From Heterobasidion occidentale (taxonomy: Eukaryota > Basidiomycota > Agaricomycetes > Russulales > Bondarzewiaceae): a stretch of 64,000 bases of DNA. Under the pieces are notes generated by a model. The model was not told the DNA's origin. It worked only from the letters and a program-made list of their open reading frames with translations, and searched no databases. Every line of letters begins with the position of its first letter. Position 1 is the stretch's first letter. Below are positions 44,283 to 56,458 of this stretch, piece after piece. A program made the position numbers and the translations under genes. The stretch covers positions 3,658,001 to 3,722,000 of the forward strand of contig JBCAQO010000001.1 in the NCBI GenBank assembly GCA_039111635.1, given 5' to 3'.

Positions 44283-45363
44283 TGATGAGCAGGCACCCAG
44301 TCTGGGGTCCAAGGGAGATATTTGGGAAGCTTTGGGGAGAGACCAAACAGCTCTAGACAAGTACAGAAAGCGCCAACTTGTATCAAATGTGGTTAGTCCC
44401 TACCCAAACAACTGCAAGCCACTGAAGGACATTTGGCAGCACTTGGGTCAGTTTTCCCACACTTCATGTACTTACCATGACCACAAAGGAGTGTTACAAT
44501 AGACATTTACAAGATTGGGAGCCTATAGCCTGTTCAGCCAATGTTGTCCATAATTCAGTCAGTCTTTATCGCTTATCGTCCCGACTTCCACATGTTTGGT
44601 CAAACACAATCTTGCACCATTGCTTGGCTATCCAAGTCGTACATTTACTACTTCTTTCTTTTTATTGGCCCTCCAGTGCCTGTTCCTGCTACCTATGCTT
44701 GGACAACAGATACCAAACATTTGGGATTTTGTCATTATTGATAGACTTTTACCTTATCGCCTTTGGAACCCATATGGACATTTCACCTACCTTCTTATCT
44801 TTGCTGTTCGCTAGGTCTTGGTGCCTGTTTGGTACTTACTCTCATTTCTTGTTTGATATTTTACTTAGGGGCACTGTTTACTATCAAAACCTACATACAA
44901 CTCTGGAATAAACCAGCTTTTGCACCCCACAGTTTAGAACCCATTTGCACCTATCTCATCCATTGAAATTGTCTTCATCAACTCTCAAAAACTTGTCATC
45001 CTCATCATTTGGCCTTGTTTGCATTTGTACTCGTCTCTTTGCTCGTACCTCTCGTTCTCCCTCGTATATTGTCAGAGTCCCGTGTGGCTCTTGAAGCACA
45101 TAGTTGTTGGTTGCGGCACTACCTTTCTCATTAAAGAATGTATTCCCGACATGACTGACCAAATGTTCAGTTAGTGTTCGGCGCAGTCCTGAAAACCATT
45201 CAGGCGCTATAATCTCACACTCCCCATTGTTTCTCAGTGTGCCCTTGCTTTCTAAAGTTGTTACTAACAATTCCTTGTGTATTAGATACTAGCTCCAGCA
45301 CCCCCTGCTCTAGAGGTTGTTTTGGTGTTGTGCTCGGCACTTAGAGATGCCTCTAGCATATCA
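44283..45363 (+). repeat. Solo LTR, family B, in G3 gag
   Basis: TGATGAGCAGGCACCC to CTCTAGCATATCA, 1081 bp. GCAT follows on the right and occurs on the left at 44277-44280, with two extra bases GT before the LTR start. It interrupts G3 gag sequence that is continuous in G2. Confidence 0.85.
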
Positions 45364-45367
45364 GCAT

Positions 45368-46610
45368 GGTGGCTGAAACATTGTTGAGGCTTGTGCAAGC
45401 TGGTTTGCGAGTGCTTTGACAAAGGTTTCAGTGATGTGCTCAAACATGGTGGCAAGGTCCTTGGTTTTTATCAAGGGTTTAACCTTCATTCCATGAGTTG
45501 CGTGAGAACTGTCGGAGGAGGTGAGTCGAAATGTCAATGAGATGCCATGCAAGATAAATCTCACAGCATTGTGAATGTCTTGCAACTGGTATAGGTCATT
45601 AGAAGAGTGATCCAAAAACTTGAGCTAGAGGTATTGCAAGATGCAGCCCCATAACTCACACTGGAATCCATGGGTAAAGATGCAACCTTGCTCGGCAGTG
45701 GAGATGCGGTCCTTGCTGAGGAGGAAAAAGGTGATTGTGAGAAACTGGTGGTAGTACTTGCCTAGATTGCTGAGCAATACCTGCTACTTTCTCTGACCAA
45801 CTTATCCATATCTGCCACTGACCACTTCCTCTCTTCTTCTGATCCTAGGTAGAGATGATAAACCGCCTTGCAAAAGTCTTCATAGGATGTTGCGGCATTG
45901 GTGTACTTGGCCAGGGTTTCCTAGAGCTTGCAGGTGTTGACATTGAGGAATCGGCAGGTGTGCTTTTTGTGTTCCATAGTGTCGACAACCGTAGATCGGT
46001 TGAAGTGGAATTTGAAGTCTAAGATGTATCACCGGAGTTTCCAAGGTTGACAAGGGTTGAAAGTAGGTGCGGTCCTATCACCATAGGCTGGCATAGAAGG
46101 GGTAGTCATAGTGATAATGTAGGGTGGTTGTGAAGAGGTTACGAGGTGTTCTGGAGAAAGTGGACATAATATCAAGGGTAAAGTAAAAGTGGGCGAGGGA
46201 AAAGTTGGAGTAGAATTCTTAGGAGTGTGACTAAGCGATGAAGATTTCAAGTGATGGCGAGATAACATCAAGGATGGCAGAGAGGATTCTAGCTAGGCGG
46301 GATCAAGCAATGGGGAGATGAGTGTAAGGTGCGAACAATTTGGGGATGAAGGAGGTGTTAGGAGGAATGAAGTTTCAAGTGCAAGTGAAGGTGATAAAGG
46401 AGTTGGTGAGTTGTCTGAATCAAGAAGATAATGGTGGGAGAGATGGTAAGGCATGATGTCAGTGTTGGTGAATAGGCTGAGATCAGTGTCGAGTCCAAGG
46501 TTACTGAAGCTGGCAATAAGTTCTTGGATCTCGTTGTGTTTGGTAGTGGGTCAAGAAGATTATTGGAGGTCCCTTGGTTGAATTTTGAAAGTTAACTCCT
46601 TGCAAAGGGC
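45368..46610 (-). pseudogene. gag: G3 gag, N-terminal and central part
   Basis: Minus-strand fragments match the G2 Gag region by region: YQLQDIHNAVRFILHGIS, the helical core and the TAPTFNPCQPWKL segment. No long frame survives. The element leader TTTTGGAGCCC adjoins the LTR at 46610-46618. Confidence 0.75.
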
Positions 46611-46618
46611 TCCAAAAT

Positions 46619-48590
46619 GATGCACTAGCAATGGCTCTGCATGCAAAAACACAACACAAAACACACCACTAAACACAGGGTAGGCGAAGAGCTGACTTTA
46701 CTACAATATCAAAGGACCTTTGTGAGTTGCACAACAAGTCATGAGATATGTGCTATAAGATATTGGGATATTGAACAAGGTGACACGAGGTTGTGCAAGG
46801 CGTATGTGAGAGATATCAAGGATGTGCTTGATGCACCGAGGTTATACAAGAATACTCTTGTGCGATACAAGGTGGTGGACCACAGACCAAAGGCACAATC
46901 AACCAAGGCAACTTTAAGGGCAGCAGCGAAGGCCCTGACAATAAAGGCAACAAAGGTGGCAAGAGATAAGTCAAGTGAGACATGAGCGATATTGATGAGA
47001 CGCAAAACAAGCAAGATCTTCTTGCAAAGTTGAGCTCTAAACAGAGGGGTGTTCAAAACTGGTGTATTGCAGTGTTGTAGGCAGGTATTTATAGTAAGTC
47101 AAAGTAAGTATAGTAAACACAAGATCATAATGTAAAGTAAGTTGATATTGCACAAAGACCGTTGATGCACTTGTGATGGCTCTGCATGCAAAAACACACA
47201 ATAAAACACACCACTAAACATGGGGTGGGCGGAGAGCTGACTTTACTAGAATATCAAAGGACCTTGGTGAGTTATGGGGCAGGGCGCAAGATACGTACTA
47301 TGAGATCGAGATATTAGTTGAGATGAGGCGGAGTCATGTGAGGCGTGTGCGGGAACTACTGTGGTGGCGCTCGATATCAAGCAAGGTGATACAGGTGATA
47401 CAAGATTTTTCTCATACATGACAATAGCGGGATTGCTAGTGAGCGATCAAAGGACTTCAAGGGCAGCAACAAAGGCCCTGACAATAGAGACAACAAGAGT
47501 TTAATTGAGCAAGTTGGGAGCAATGTCAATATGGACGCAATACAAGCAAGATCTTCTTGCAAAGTTGTGCTCTAAACAGAGGGGTGTTTGAAACTGGTGT
47601 ATTGCAGCGTTGTAAGTAGGTATTTATAGTAAATTGAAAGTGGTAGAGTAAATGCGAGCTCGTAAGGTAAAATGGGTCAATATTGCGCCAAGGCTGTAAC
47701 ATAGAAAGATAAAAGAAAACCATGTGCAGAGGTGCTCGCAGACTGCAAGGTTCTGTCGCGCCATGGTGGAGAAACAAGGCAATATTCAATAAGGAGGTGT
47801 ATTGGCGAGCCAAGGGGATTCTAGGAGGTACAAGGAGAAGTGAATCACAAGACCTGGATTGTCCAATAGGCATGCCCAATAAAGCTCGCTGTCATATTGT
47901 GCCGTGGAGCTGCCCACAGTGATGCCCTCACGGTCAACCTTGTTGAGGCATATGTTGAGAGCTTGGTGATACCTCAGCGAGTACGGCAGGCTCGAAGTTG
48001 TCTTGCAATACGTGTGGGGATATGAGCGAGATAATGCGAGGTGATGACTGTGGGTCGCAATAAAGACCGTGTCGGCCCACTACCATGATATTGAGCTCAT
48101 GACGGCACCTGAGGGACTCAGGCTGGGCTACGAAATAGCCCAGCAGTGTCTAGGGTACTCCATGAGGTCAGCATGCTAGCGCTTGTAGAGCTGCGAAAAT
48201 GGGGGCCTTGGCGCTTAGAGAGGTGGTGCGCTCATCACCGTAACATAGAAAGATAAAGAAAAACCACACGCAGAGGTGCTCGCAGACTGTGAGGTTCTGT
48301 CATGCTACAGTCGAGAGACAAAGCAATATTTATTAAAGAGGTGTAGCGGCAAGACAAGGTAAACTCTAGGAGGGATGAGGAAAAGTGGATCACAAGACCT
48401 GTACTGCCCAATTGGCGCACACAATAAAGTTCACTGCGATATTGCACCATAGAGTTGCTCACGGTGCTGCCCTTGTGGTTGATGCTTGCAAGGCGTATGG
48501 TGAGAGTGTGGTGAGGTCTCTGTGGGTGCAGTGGGCTTGAGGATGTTGTGCAATACACATGGGGGATGAGCAAGATGATGTAAGGTGATG
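46619..48590 (-). repeat. 5' LTR of G3 (family A), interrupted and truncated
   Basis: Plus-strand text starts TGATGCACTAGCAATGG. It is interrupted at 47163-48237 by another family A LTR and continues at 48242 with the same LTR sequence (TAACATAGAAAGATAAAG). It is cut off near 48590, before its expected end, by sequence leading into element E. Confidence 0.8.
47163..48237 (-). repeat. Solo LTR, family A, nested in the G3 5' LTR
   Basis: TGATGCACTTGTGATGG to GTGGTGCGCTCATCA, 1075 bp, flanked by CCGT on both sides (47159-47162 and 48238-48241). A family A LTR has landed in a family A LTR. Confidence 0.9.
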
Positions 48591-48999
48591 TGGAAGAGCA
48601 CAGGATGGTGTACAATACTCAGAGGGCTTAGGTGGGAAATGGGAAGTGATAGGACAACATCATGTTATTACAATTCTCAAGGGAAAAGGAAAATGGACTA
48701 CAGTTGCAGAACCCTGCTGACTAGTTTGAGGTGCTTCCATATTCCATATGCCCTATGGTAAAAGAATATGGGGTCAACACGGTTCAATTTCATGCAAGGG
48801 GTTTAGGGACGCGGAGCAGGTTACAGACCACAACTACTCCGCGGTGCGCCCATTCTACCCTTGAAGTTAGAAGCAAGAAACTCTGCTTCAAGGGCCAGTC
48901 AAGAGGCAACTGGGAATGTGCCTTGGACTCAAGATTAACACCTTAGGAATAGGGAAGAGCTGGCTATTCTTTATTTTTGGGCCTATCTGCCTAACATCT

Positions 49000-49625
49000 G
49001 AAATGACGGTAAACTATTGTCCCTGGGTTCACAGGGATCACAATCTTCTAAGTTCCCAACCTGAGGACTTAGGAGATTATTCTGCAATGACGTTAAAATA
49101 CTGCCCCTTCAAGCATAGAGATTGTGAGCAGTGACTTCAAACCATTGAAGTTCCCGCTTAGTCCAAAATGACCTTAAACTACCTCATCCCAGAGGATTAA
49201 ATCTATTGAGGCTTGGGAGGTTCAAGCTAGGTAATATCAGCCATTCTCTATGACAATAAACTGGGCAGCCATTAATTTATAGGGCTATGTGAGTTGTGTC
49301 AAAATAGGGCTTATTTTGACACAACTCTATAAGTTATCCGGTTTGATATAGTATAAACCATCCACCATCCTTCCTTGATAGAATCCTGTTGAGAAGTAGG
49401 ACCTGGTCTAGGGCCCTATGCGCATCACCAATGGATGTTCTGGCACACCAAGAAGTCTGCTGTCTTGTTTACAGGTATTCTATGTTAGAAGATAGATAGG
49501 TCCACAACGACCTTGGTTTAAACTAGCAGGGCAGTCCACAATGACTTAAGGATAAAATAGTGGCCGTCCACAAAGACGATAAATCTACAGAACATCCGGC
49601 ATGACATTTAAACTACCATTAAAAG
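49000..49625 (+). repeat. Short-motif array in element E, copy 1
   Basis: About eight degenerate copies of the motif CAATGACGTTAAACTA occur at irregular spacing (near 49003, 49083, 49167, 49249, 49506, 49538, 49577, 49601). In copy 2 the complement appears about 14 times. In one frame the motif reads MTLNYCP, so it could be a protein repeat or a nucleic acid signal. Confidence 0.55.
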
Positions 49626-49934
49626 GACATCCCTTACAGTGACCCCACACATCACCATCTGCGTGGTTAATCGACAACCAGCACTAAGGTTGTTCAAAGT
49701 CTATTCAATTAACTAAGTGTAGTAGAGCCAACAAGGGCTCCCAATCTATTCTTCAACATGTCTATTTGATGCAAGGTCTCATTGTTGGCGCAAGAGCCAA
49801 CTGCATAATCAAGTGGGGCAATCATGGAGGCCAGACTCCCTCACACCAAGTAAAACCAATGAGACGACTCAAAAGTCTATTTGCTCAAATCCTTACCTTG
49901 TGTCTATATCGTGAAAGCTTAAAACTCTGGACGT

Positions 49935-51024
49935 TGATGAGCATGCACCTGGGCTAGGGTCCGAGGGAGGTATTCGGGAAGCTTTGGGGAGATACCGAAC
50001 AGCTCTAGACGAGTACCGAAGACACTGACTATTACCGAACACGGTCGGTCCCTATCTAACTAACCGCAAGCCACCAAAGGACATTCGGCAGCACTTGGGT
50101 CAGTTCAACCATACTTCACGTACTTACCATGACCGCACAGGAGTATGACAATAGGTGTTTACAAGATCGGAGCCAGTAGTCCATTTCGGCCGATATGCTC
50201 CGTAAGTTGGTCGGTTCTTATCACTTATCTTCCCGACTTCTGCATGGTCGGTCGAACACAATCTTGCACCATCGCTTGGCCACCCAGGTTGTACGTTTAC
50301 TGCTTCTTTATTTTATTGGTTCTCCAATGCCTGTTCCTGCTACCTACACTTGGATGACGGACACCAAACGGTCGGGATTTTGTCATTGCTGATAGACTTT
50401 TACCTTATCACCTTTGGAACCCATATGGACATCTCATCTACCTTCTTATCTTCCCTGTTCGCTAGGTCTTGGCGCCTGTTCAGCATTTACTCTCATTTTG
50501 CGTTCAATATTTTACTTAGGGGCTCCGTTTTACTATAAAAACCTACATACAACTCTGGAATAAACCAGCTTTCGCACCCCACAGTTCAGAGCTCATTTGC
50601 ACTCTTCTCAACTATTGAAATTGTCTTTGCCGACTTTTGCAAACTCGTCCTCCTTGTTGTTTGGCTTCGTTTGCGTTCGTACTCGTCTTCTTGCTCATAC
50701 CTCTTGTCCGCCATTGTATATTGTCAGAGTCCGTGTGGCTCTTGAAGTATGTAGTTGTCGGTTGCAGCACTACCCCTTTGTTACCGATTGGATCCCCAAC
50801 CCGACCAACCAACCAACCAACCGAACGTTCGGTCGGTGTTCGGTGCAGTCCCAAAACCGTTCAGGTGCTTTAATCCCACCCTTCCCATTACTCTTCAGTG
50901 CGCTCTCACCTTCTAAAGTTGTAACTGATGATTCCTTGTGTATCAGATACTAGCTCCAGCACCCCTGCTCTAGAGGTTGTTTTTGGTGTTGTGCTCGGCA
51001 CTTAGAGCCGCCTCTAGCGTATCA
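49935..51024 (+). repeat. Solo LTR, family B, in element E copy 1
   Basis: TGATGAGCATGCACC to CTCTAGCGTATCA, 1090 bp, flanked by ACGT on both sides (49931-49934 and 51025-51028). The TATAAAAA core is at about 50534. Confidence 0.93.
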
Positions 51025-51372
51025 ACGTACACTCAACTTCTAACCAGGATGGGCCACTGTATAGGGCTGACAGAGTTAGGGATCTTCAAAGGGGTCTTGC
51101 TGATTCAAAACAAGTTATGGAGTACACTCTGATGGGTTTGTGGGCCTAAGCCTTTAATAAGTGATCAACCCACACACCTGGAATCCCCCTCGATACTGGA
51201 TATCATAGAGGAGAAGAACTATCCTGGAAACACTGAAGCATGGCCTTCAGCATTTGGAAGCAACATGACAGCAAGCAAACACACACACACACAGATGAGT
51301 TCCTATAGGACAGTCCCTCAGGAGTAGGAATGTAAGGGTTCCCTCAGGAGCTGGAACCTAGGAAGGGGGTAA

Positions 51373-51986
51373 TGTTATTGACCTATCGGGGCCCTTCGGC
51401 TATGTCTAACCAATAATCAAGCATCACATACTAGGTGGCTCCACCATGGAGCATACATCAAGGTATTTGGCATGTCCTTAGAAGGCCGACCCTCCAATGA
51501 ATCCCTCAGCATCGGAAGGAGAATTACAAAGGGGTCAAGGGCACAGAGACATAATGCATTCATATGCCATGGGATTAGGGTAAATGGGTAAGCACCTCTT
51601 TGCAACCTGGTTGGAAAGGTGTGAATGGAGAAGTACAAGTAGGCACTGGCTGAGAGAGACGACAGCCATAGCATTCCTGAAGGGATATATCAAGGAAGCA
51701 TGGACACTTACCCTAGACCCTATACAGTATATAAGGCCCATAGAATAGGCTGAGGATCTTCGGTCTATTCTCTTCGTTCAGTAGCAGTCATCCTACTGCT
51801 ACCTTCATTCTTTCTATATCCTCACATACAGAACTTTGTTTGCCCGTATCATCCTATACGGGCACATCGCTATACACTCCTGTATTATTTCTCTAATAAG
51901 TCAAGACCTTCCTTATCACTCTATCCAGTGTGCAACCTAGGGAAGAACCTGATACTCTTGAGTTACTGAACAAGCAGCTCATAACA
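51373..51986 (+). repeat. 3' LTR of element E, copy 1
   Basis: TGTTATTGACC to GCTCATAACA, 614 bp. The second copy is at 59523-60154 in reverse. A polypurine run GGAAGGGGGTAA precedes it. Confidence 0.8.
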
Positions 51987-52437
51987 GTGTCCAATGTCCA
52001 AGTGTAAGTAGCAGGAATGTGTGCTTCAAAGCCAATGAAAGAAAAGAAGAGTAAACATGCACTTTGGGTAGCCCAGTGATGGTGCAAGATTGTGTTCAAC
52101 CAAACATGTGGAGATTGTAAAGATAAGAGATAAGAACTGCCTGGATATAGATAATGTCAGCTGATCGGCTTGTTTGGTTCCAACACTATGATAGGATATT
52201 GTAAGGCTCTTGTGATGACTCTTGTGTGGTGACGGTGAGCACGTGAACTGTGTGCAAACTGACCAAGCTGCTACCAAATGGTCTTTAGTATTTGCTGTTG
52301 TTTGGGTAGATGCTAATTGTCTTCGGCCTGGGCTAGCATCTTCAATACTTGTCTAGAGTTGTTTGGCTCCTATCCCAAAGCTCCCCAAATACCTCCCTCA
52401 GACCCCAGAGCAAGTACATGCTTATTAGTGTTGCCCA
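51987..52437 (-). repeat. Truncated LTR, family B
   Basis: Matches the first part of family B in reverse (blocks GTAAGTAGCAGGAA, GATAAGAGATAAGAAC, CCCAAATACCTCCCTCAG) and ends at ATGCTTATTA, where full copies read ATGCTCATCA. The other end is cut off by the E LTR. Confidence 0.75.
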
Positions 52438-53003
52438 AATCTAACATACTGTTTACCTCCATTACCCCTAACACGTCTCTGCCCCTTTCAATCTGGCTAT
52501 CTCAATCATCTTTTGCTCTCACAGCAAATCCCTCCCCGATGCCTTCCATCCTAATCCAGCTCCTCCTCTTGTCTCTCTCCAACCTTGTTGCTTCCACTCC
52601 CAAGCATCCGGCCAATATGGCCACCTTTTTGTTGTGGGGGCAGAACTTCTTATTGATCCTGGTATGCCCTTCCTTGTCCTTACTTTTCTTTGCCTGCTAA
52701 CCTTTCCCTAGACTTGTCTCAAGACAACCGATGGCTATGTCCCTCCACCTGTGCATGCACCATTACTGGACCACACCCAAAGATGCTCAAGACATACACA
52801 ACTAATAAGTGATTGGAGTGTGGTTCTCGGGTGTTGCAAACTCATATGACATAGCACCACAAACTCATTCAGGTGGCTGCTGCTGCTGCTCAGGCTGTGG
52901 AAGATGAGGCCCAGTGACTGGCTAATGAATGACACACAGCCAAAGAAGAGCGTGCGAGGCACAAGGTGGAGGAAGAGGCATGGAGGATTGAGAAGCAGCA
53001 TGC

Positions 53004-53337
53004 TGATGCGCTAGCAATGGCTCTGAGTGTGAACACATGACAAAACCACCACTCAACATGGGTAGGCTTGGAGCTGACTTATCTATAGACTGAAGGACCT
53101 TGTTAGTAGTGAGATGGAGTGTGATAGATGTATGCAAAGCTATGCAAAATGGTGCAAAGTTGATGCGAAGACTAGTGAAGTAGTGGTAGGGGTGCAAAGG
53201 CGCAAAGGCATATGATGTGTGCAGAGTGAGGCAAAGACACATGAACCCAAGTCACATTTGACTCAGGTGACTTCAAGGGCAGCGATGAAGGCCCTGGCAA
53301 TAGGTGCGACAGTGGTGCAAAGGCAAGATGGGAGCAG
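53004..53337 (-). repeat. Family A-like LTR fragment
   Basis: Starts TGATGCGCTAGCAATGGC and follows family A (ACCACCACTCAACATGG, TTCAAGGGCAGCGATGAAGG) with higher divergence. Its last bases (GCACTCATCA) may be those at 55587-55596, after the LTR D insertion. Confidence 0.65.
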
Positions 53338-55586
53338 TGATACGCTGATACACTAGAGGTGGCTCTAAGTGCCGAGCACAACACCAAAACAACCTCTAAT
53401 GCAGGGGGGTGCTGGAGCTAGTATCTGATGCACAAGGAATCATTAGTTACAACTTTAGAAAGTGAGAGCGCACTGAAGAGTAATGGGGAGGGTGGGATTC
53501 AAGCGCCTGAACGGTTTTGGGACTGCGCCAAGCAACAACCAAACATTTGGTTGGTTGGGTTAGGTCGGGAATTTGGTTGGAAACAAAATGGTAGTGCCAC
53601 AACCAACAACTATGTGCTTCAAGAGCCACATGGGACTCTGACAATATACGAGGGTAGACAAGAGGTACGAGCAAGGAGACAAGTACAAACAAGGCCAAAC
53701 AACAAGGAGGATGAGTTTGCAAAAGTCAGCAAAGACAATTTCAATGATAGAGACAAGTATGAATGAGCTCTGAACTGTGGGATGTGAAAGCTGGTTTATT
53801 CCAGAGTTGTATATAGGTTTTTATAGTAAACAGAGCCCCTAAGTAAATATTGAACAAGAAATAAGAGTAAATGCCAAATGGGCGCCAAGCCCTAGCAAAC
53901 AGAGAAGATAAGAAGGTAGGTGAGATGTCCATATGGGTTCCAAAGGTGATAAGGTAAAAGTCTATCAGCGATGATGAAATCCTGACCGTTCAGTATCTGT
54001 TGTCCAAGCATAAGTAGCAGGAACAGACACTGGAGAGCCAATGAGAATAAAGCAATAGTAAACGTACGACTTGGATAGACAAGTAATGGTGCAAGATTTC
54101 GTTTGACCAACTATGTCAAAGTCAGGAAGATAAGTGATAAGGACTGACCGACTTACGGAGCACCTTGGCCAAAACGGACTACTGGCTCCGATCTCGTAAA
54201 TGCCTATCGTCACACTCCTGTACGGTCATGGTAAGTATGTGAAGTGTGGGCAAACTGACCCAAGTGCTACTGCATGTCCTTTGGTGGCTTGCAGTCATTT
54301 GGGTAGGGACCAACCATGTTCGGTGAAAGTTGGCATCTTCAGTACTCATTTAGAGCTGTTCAGTATCTCCCCAAAGCTTTCCAAATACCTCCCTTGGACC
54401 CTAGCGCGGGTGCATGCTCATCAACGCTAGCGATGCCTTTGAGTGTGAAACACACCCAAGAAACACATCTACAAGCACAGGTAGGCAGGAGCTGGTTCTA
54501 GTGTGCAAGGAACTGTCAGCTGTGCAACAACTAACAAGGGAGCATACTGAACATGTTCGGAGTGTAGCTGCAATCAAAGTGACACAGACACAATCAGCAG
54601 GGAGTGGAGGCGGTTTGAATATAATATGGACCGAACAGACAACTCCAAAATCAAAATATTTGGCCGGGCAGTGTATAATCAGCTTTTGATCGGAACACAG
54701 AGGGGATGGGTGCGAGGCCACACTGAACACTGGCAGAGGATGACAAACTAGATGAGCAGGAGAGAGAGTAAGACAATGAGGGCTCTGATGGAGGGTTGCA
54801 ATTGAATGCAACAACACAAACAAAGGGGCAAAACACGAACAATGATCAGAAGGTGAAGACTCAAAGACTCATGTACTCAAGTGCACAAATGGAATCGGAA
54901 TGAGGGAAAAGCCAAAGTTGATCTATTGTAAAAGCCATAGGTACCCTTTTGAAGTAAGTCCAAACAGGTACAAGATAGGGAGATTGGCAGAGGCATAGAG
55001 TACTTGGAAATGCATGCCAAGAGCTGTCAAAGGTGAAGAAGATAAGGGAGTGATGGTGCAAACAATATAGGATAAGAAGCAATAGCTCTAAAGTCTAACA
55101 AGTGGAGAGATTGCCAAGGTGAGTGCACATGGACCTGGAGATAAGAATCACATGCCAAGTGGGTAAACCAATCAGAAACTTGGGAGCTTTGAAGATAAGG
55201 AAGGGAGAGATCAACAGAAGGCATAAGGATGATAAGAAATAGAAAGACAGATCTGTTCCGAGTCAACAAAGTGTTTGGCTGCCTCCGATTTGGGACACCG
55301 AAGCCAATCGAGTGTGCCAAAGATGTGACGCATACCGAACCAATTGATTGGCTGCAACAGTCTGCAAGGAGCTCCAAATGCTAAGAGTGCTGATAGATCC
55401 ATAGAATGACTGTAAACAGCTCCAAATGTCTGTGTGGAGGTCTAAATGCAAAGTCGGCACCTGATAAATTGCTGAGAGCTCCGAACAGATTGTGATTGGT
55501 CGGACCTAAGTACGCCAAACGGTCAAAAATACTGAAAAGCTGCCAAAAGTGGGGTATTGGTGCCTAGAGTGAACCCATGCTCATCA
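53338..55586 (-). repeat. LTR D, interrupted by a family B LTR
   Basis: TGATACGC at 53338-53345, then after the family B insertion TAGCGATGCCTTTGAG onward to AACCCATGCTCATCA at 55586. Ends resemble families A and B, but the body is distinct. About 1.17 kb without the insertion. No coding capacity is seen. Confidence 0.6.
53346..54423 (-). repeat. Solo LTR, family B, in LTR D
   Basis: TGATACACTAGAGGTGGC to GGGTGCATGCTCATCA, 1078 bp, flanked by ACGC on both sides (53342-53345 and 54424-54427). Confidence 0.92.
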
Positions 55587-56458
55587 GCACTCATCAGCGC
55601 AGCCAAAGAAGAGCGTGCAACATGTGATGTGGAGGAAGAGGCATGGAGGGTTGAGGAGCATTGGGTTGCAGATGAGGACTGGCTGTAAGGCCAGAACCTC
55701 ACTATTGCTGCCTTCTTTGTGCGTGGCAAGATCTTGCAGGTGGAGTGCAAGCGGCAATTAGCTGAGCCACTGGATGGGGAGCCAGAGGTCACCCAAGGGC
55801 ACGACAAGGACATCAAGATGGCAGCACCTGTCTCACAGACAGGCAATGCGGTTGACACCTTGCAGGCCTCAACTGTGATGCTATAAGTACAAGGTGATAG
55901 TCTGGTGCCTTCAGGTGCTGGGCTGTTTCTTCCTGATGTCAACAAGGTCATTGTCAAGGTCGATCAGAAAGGAAAGCAGCATGTGCCACCAGCATAGATG
56001 TAGATGAAGTTGTCCACCCAGCTAAAGGCAGAGGCTGATAAGGGGATGGAGGAGCACATTGCAAAGTGCCAATGCAAGACAAATAGGCAGCCAATCTTGC
56101 CTGGCCAATTACCTCCAGGCACACAGCAGGTGTGCCATGTTCTTTTCTTTCCCTTTTCTTCCTTCTACTTACTTTTCTCCCTAGGCCAAGCCTTCCTGCA
56201 AGTACTATGCCCACTTTGTGACCCCATTTGCATCTGTGTCCCTGGTGATGCAACTCACTGTATTAAGTGCCACCGGAATCACAAGTCATGCAATGGTCTG
56301 AGATGCTGGACCAAGCTGCTTGCCCCTCACCCCTTGCCTCCTCACACTGTATGTGTTTCTTCCTCTTCTTCTCCTTCTGCTCCCGTCACTTCTTCTGCTC
56401 CCCAACTACTAGTCACCTCCTCCTTTCAAGCTCACCCTCTTCCCTCTCTTCCTATCCT

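Larger units (their letters stand above)
13318..48590 (-). mobile_element. G3: large, split Ty3/gypsy element on the minus strand
   Basis: G3 is the minus-strand relative of G2 and can be followed through later insertions. From its 5' side: truncated 5' LTR (46619-48590), gag (45368-46610), gag/protease (42563-44280), protease-RT linker (41643-41712), RT to integrase (38366-40659), integrase tail (18703-19659), spacer (18154-18660), antisense gene (15600-18153) and 3' LTR (13318-15166). Four solo LTRs, one MITE-like element and the H1 unit are inserted in it. The two halves of the integrase gene meet exactly at the H1 target duplication. The outermost 5' LTR end is missing, so no target duplication of G3 can be shown. 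Confidence 0.8.
48660..51986 (+). mobile_element. Element E, copy 1: 3' part with 3' LTR
   Basis: Sequence from about 48660 matches, in reverse, 60155-62684 of copy 2: a block with CCATATTCCATATGCCC, a scattered short motif array, a segment with AGGGCTGACAGAGTTAGG, a polypurine tract (AGGAAGGGGGTAA) and the LTR at 51373-51986. A family B LTR (49935-51024) interrupts it. No gag or pol is present in this copy. It ends on the right inside a truncated family B LTR. Confidence 0.7.
52540..56458 (+). pseudogene. Third copy of the antisense-type gene, interrupted
   Basis: ATG 52540 opens MPSILIQLLLLSLSNLV, matching the G2 antisense gene. Intron 1 is about 52662-52711 (GTATGC to CCCTAG) and is followed by TTDGYVPPPVHAPLLD and coiled-coil sequence. 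LTR insertions occupy 53004-55596. The coiled coil resumes with EEEAWRVEEH, then FFVRGKILQVECK, VDQKGKQHVPPA, intron 2 at about 56130-56184 (GTGTGC to CCCTAG), and the Cys cluster with HCIKCHRNHKSCNG. It is cut at 56459 by a MITE-like element. By analogy it belonged to a minus-strand G2/G3-type element whose gag-pol is not present here. Confidence 0.65.

Noticed and set aside
13318..48590. A single assembly artefact or tandem duplication to explain two halves of G3
   Set aside because: The halves are complementary parts of one element and meet at an exact 10-bp target duplication around H1.
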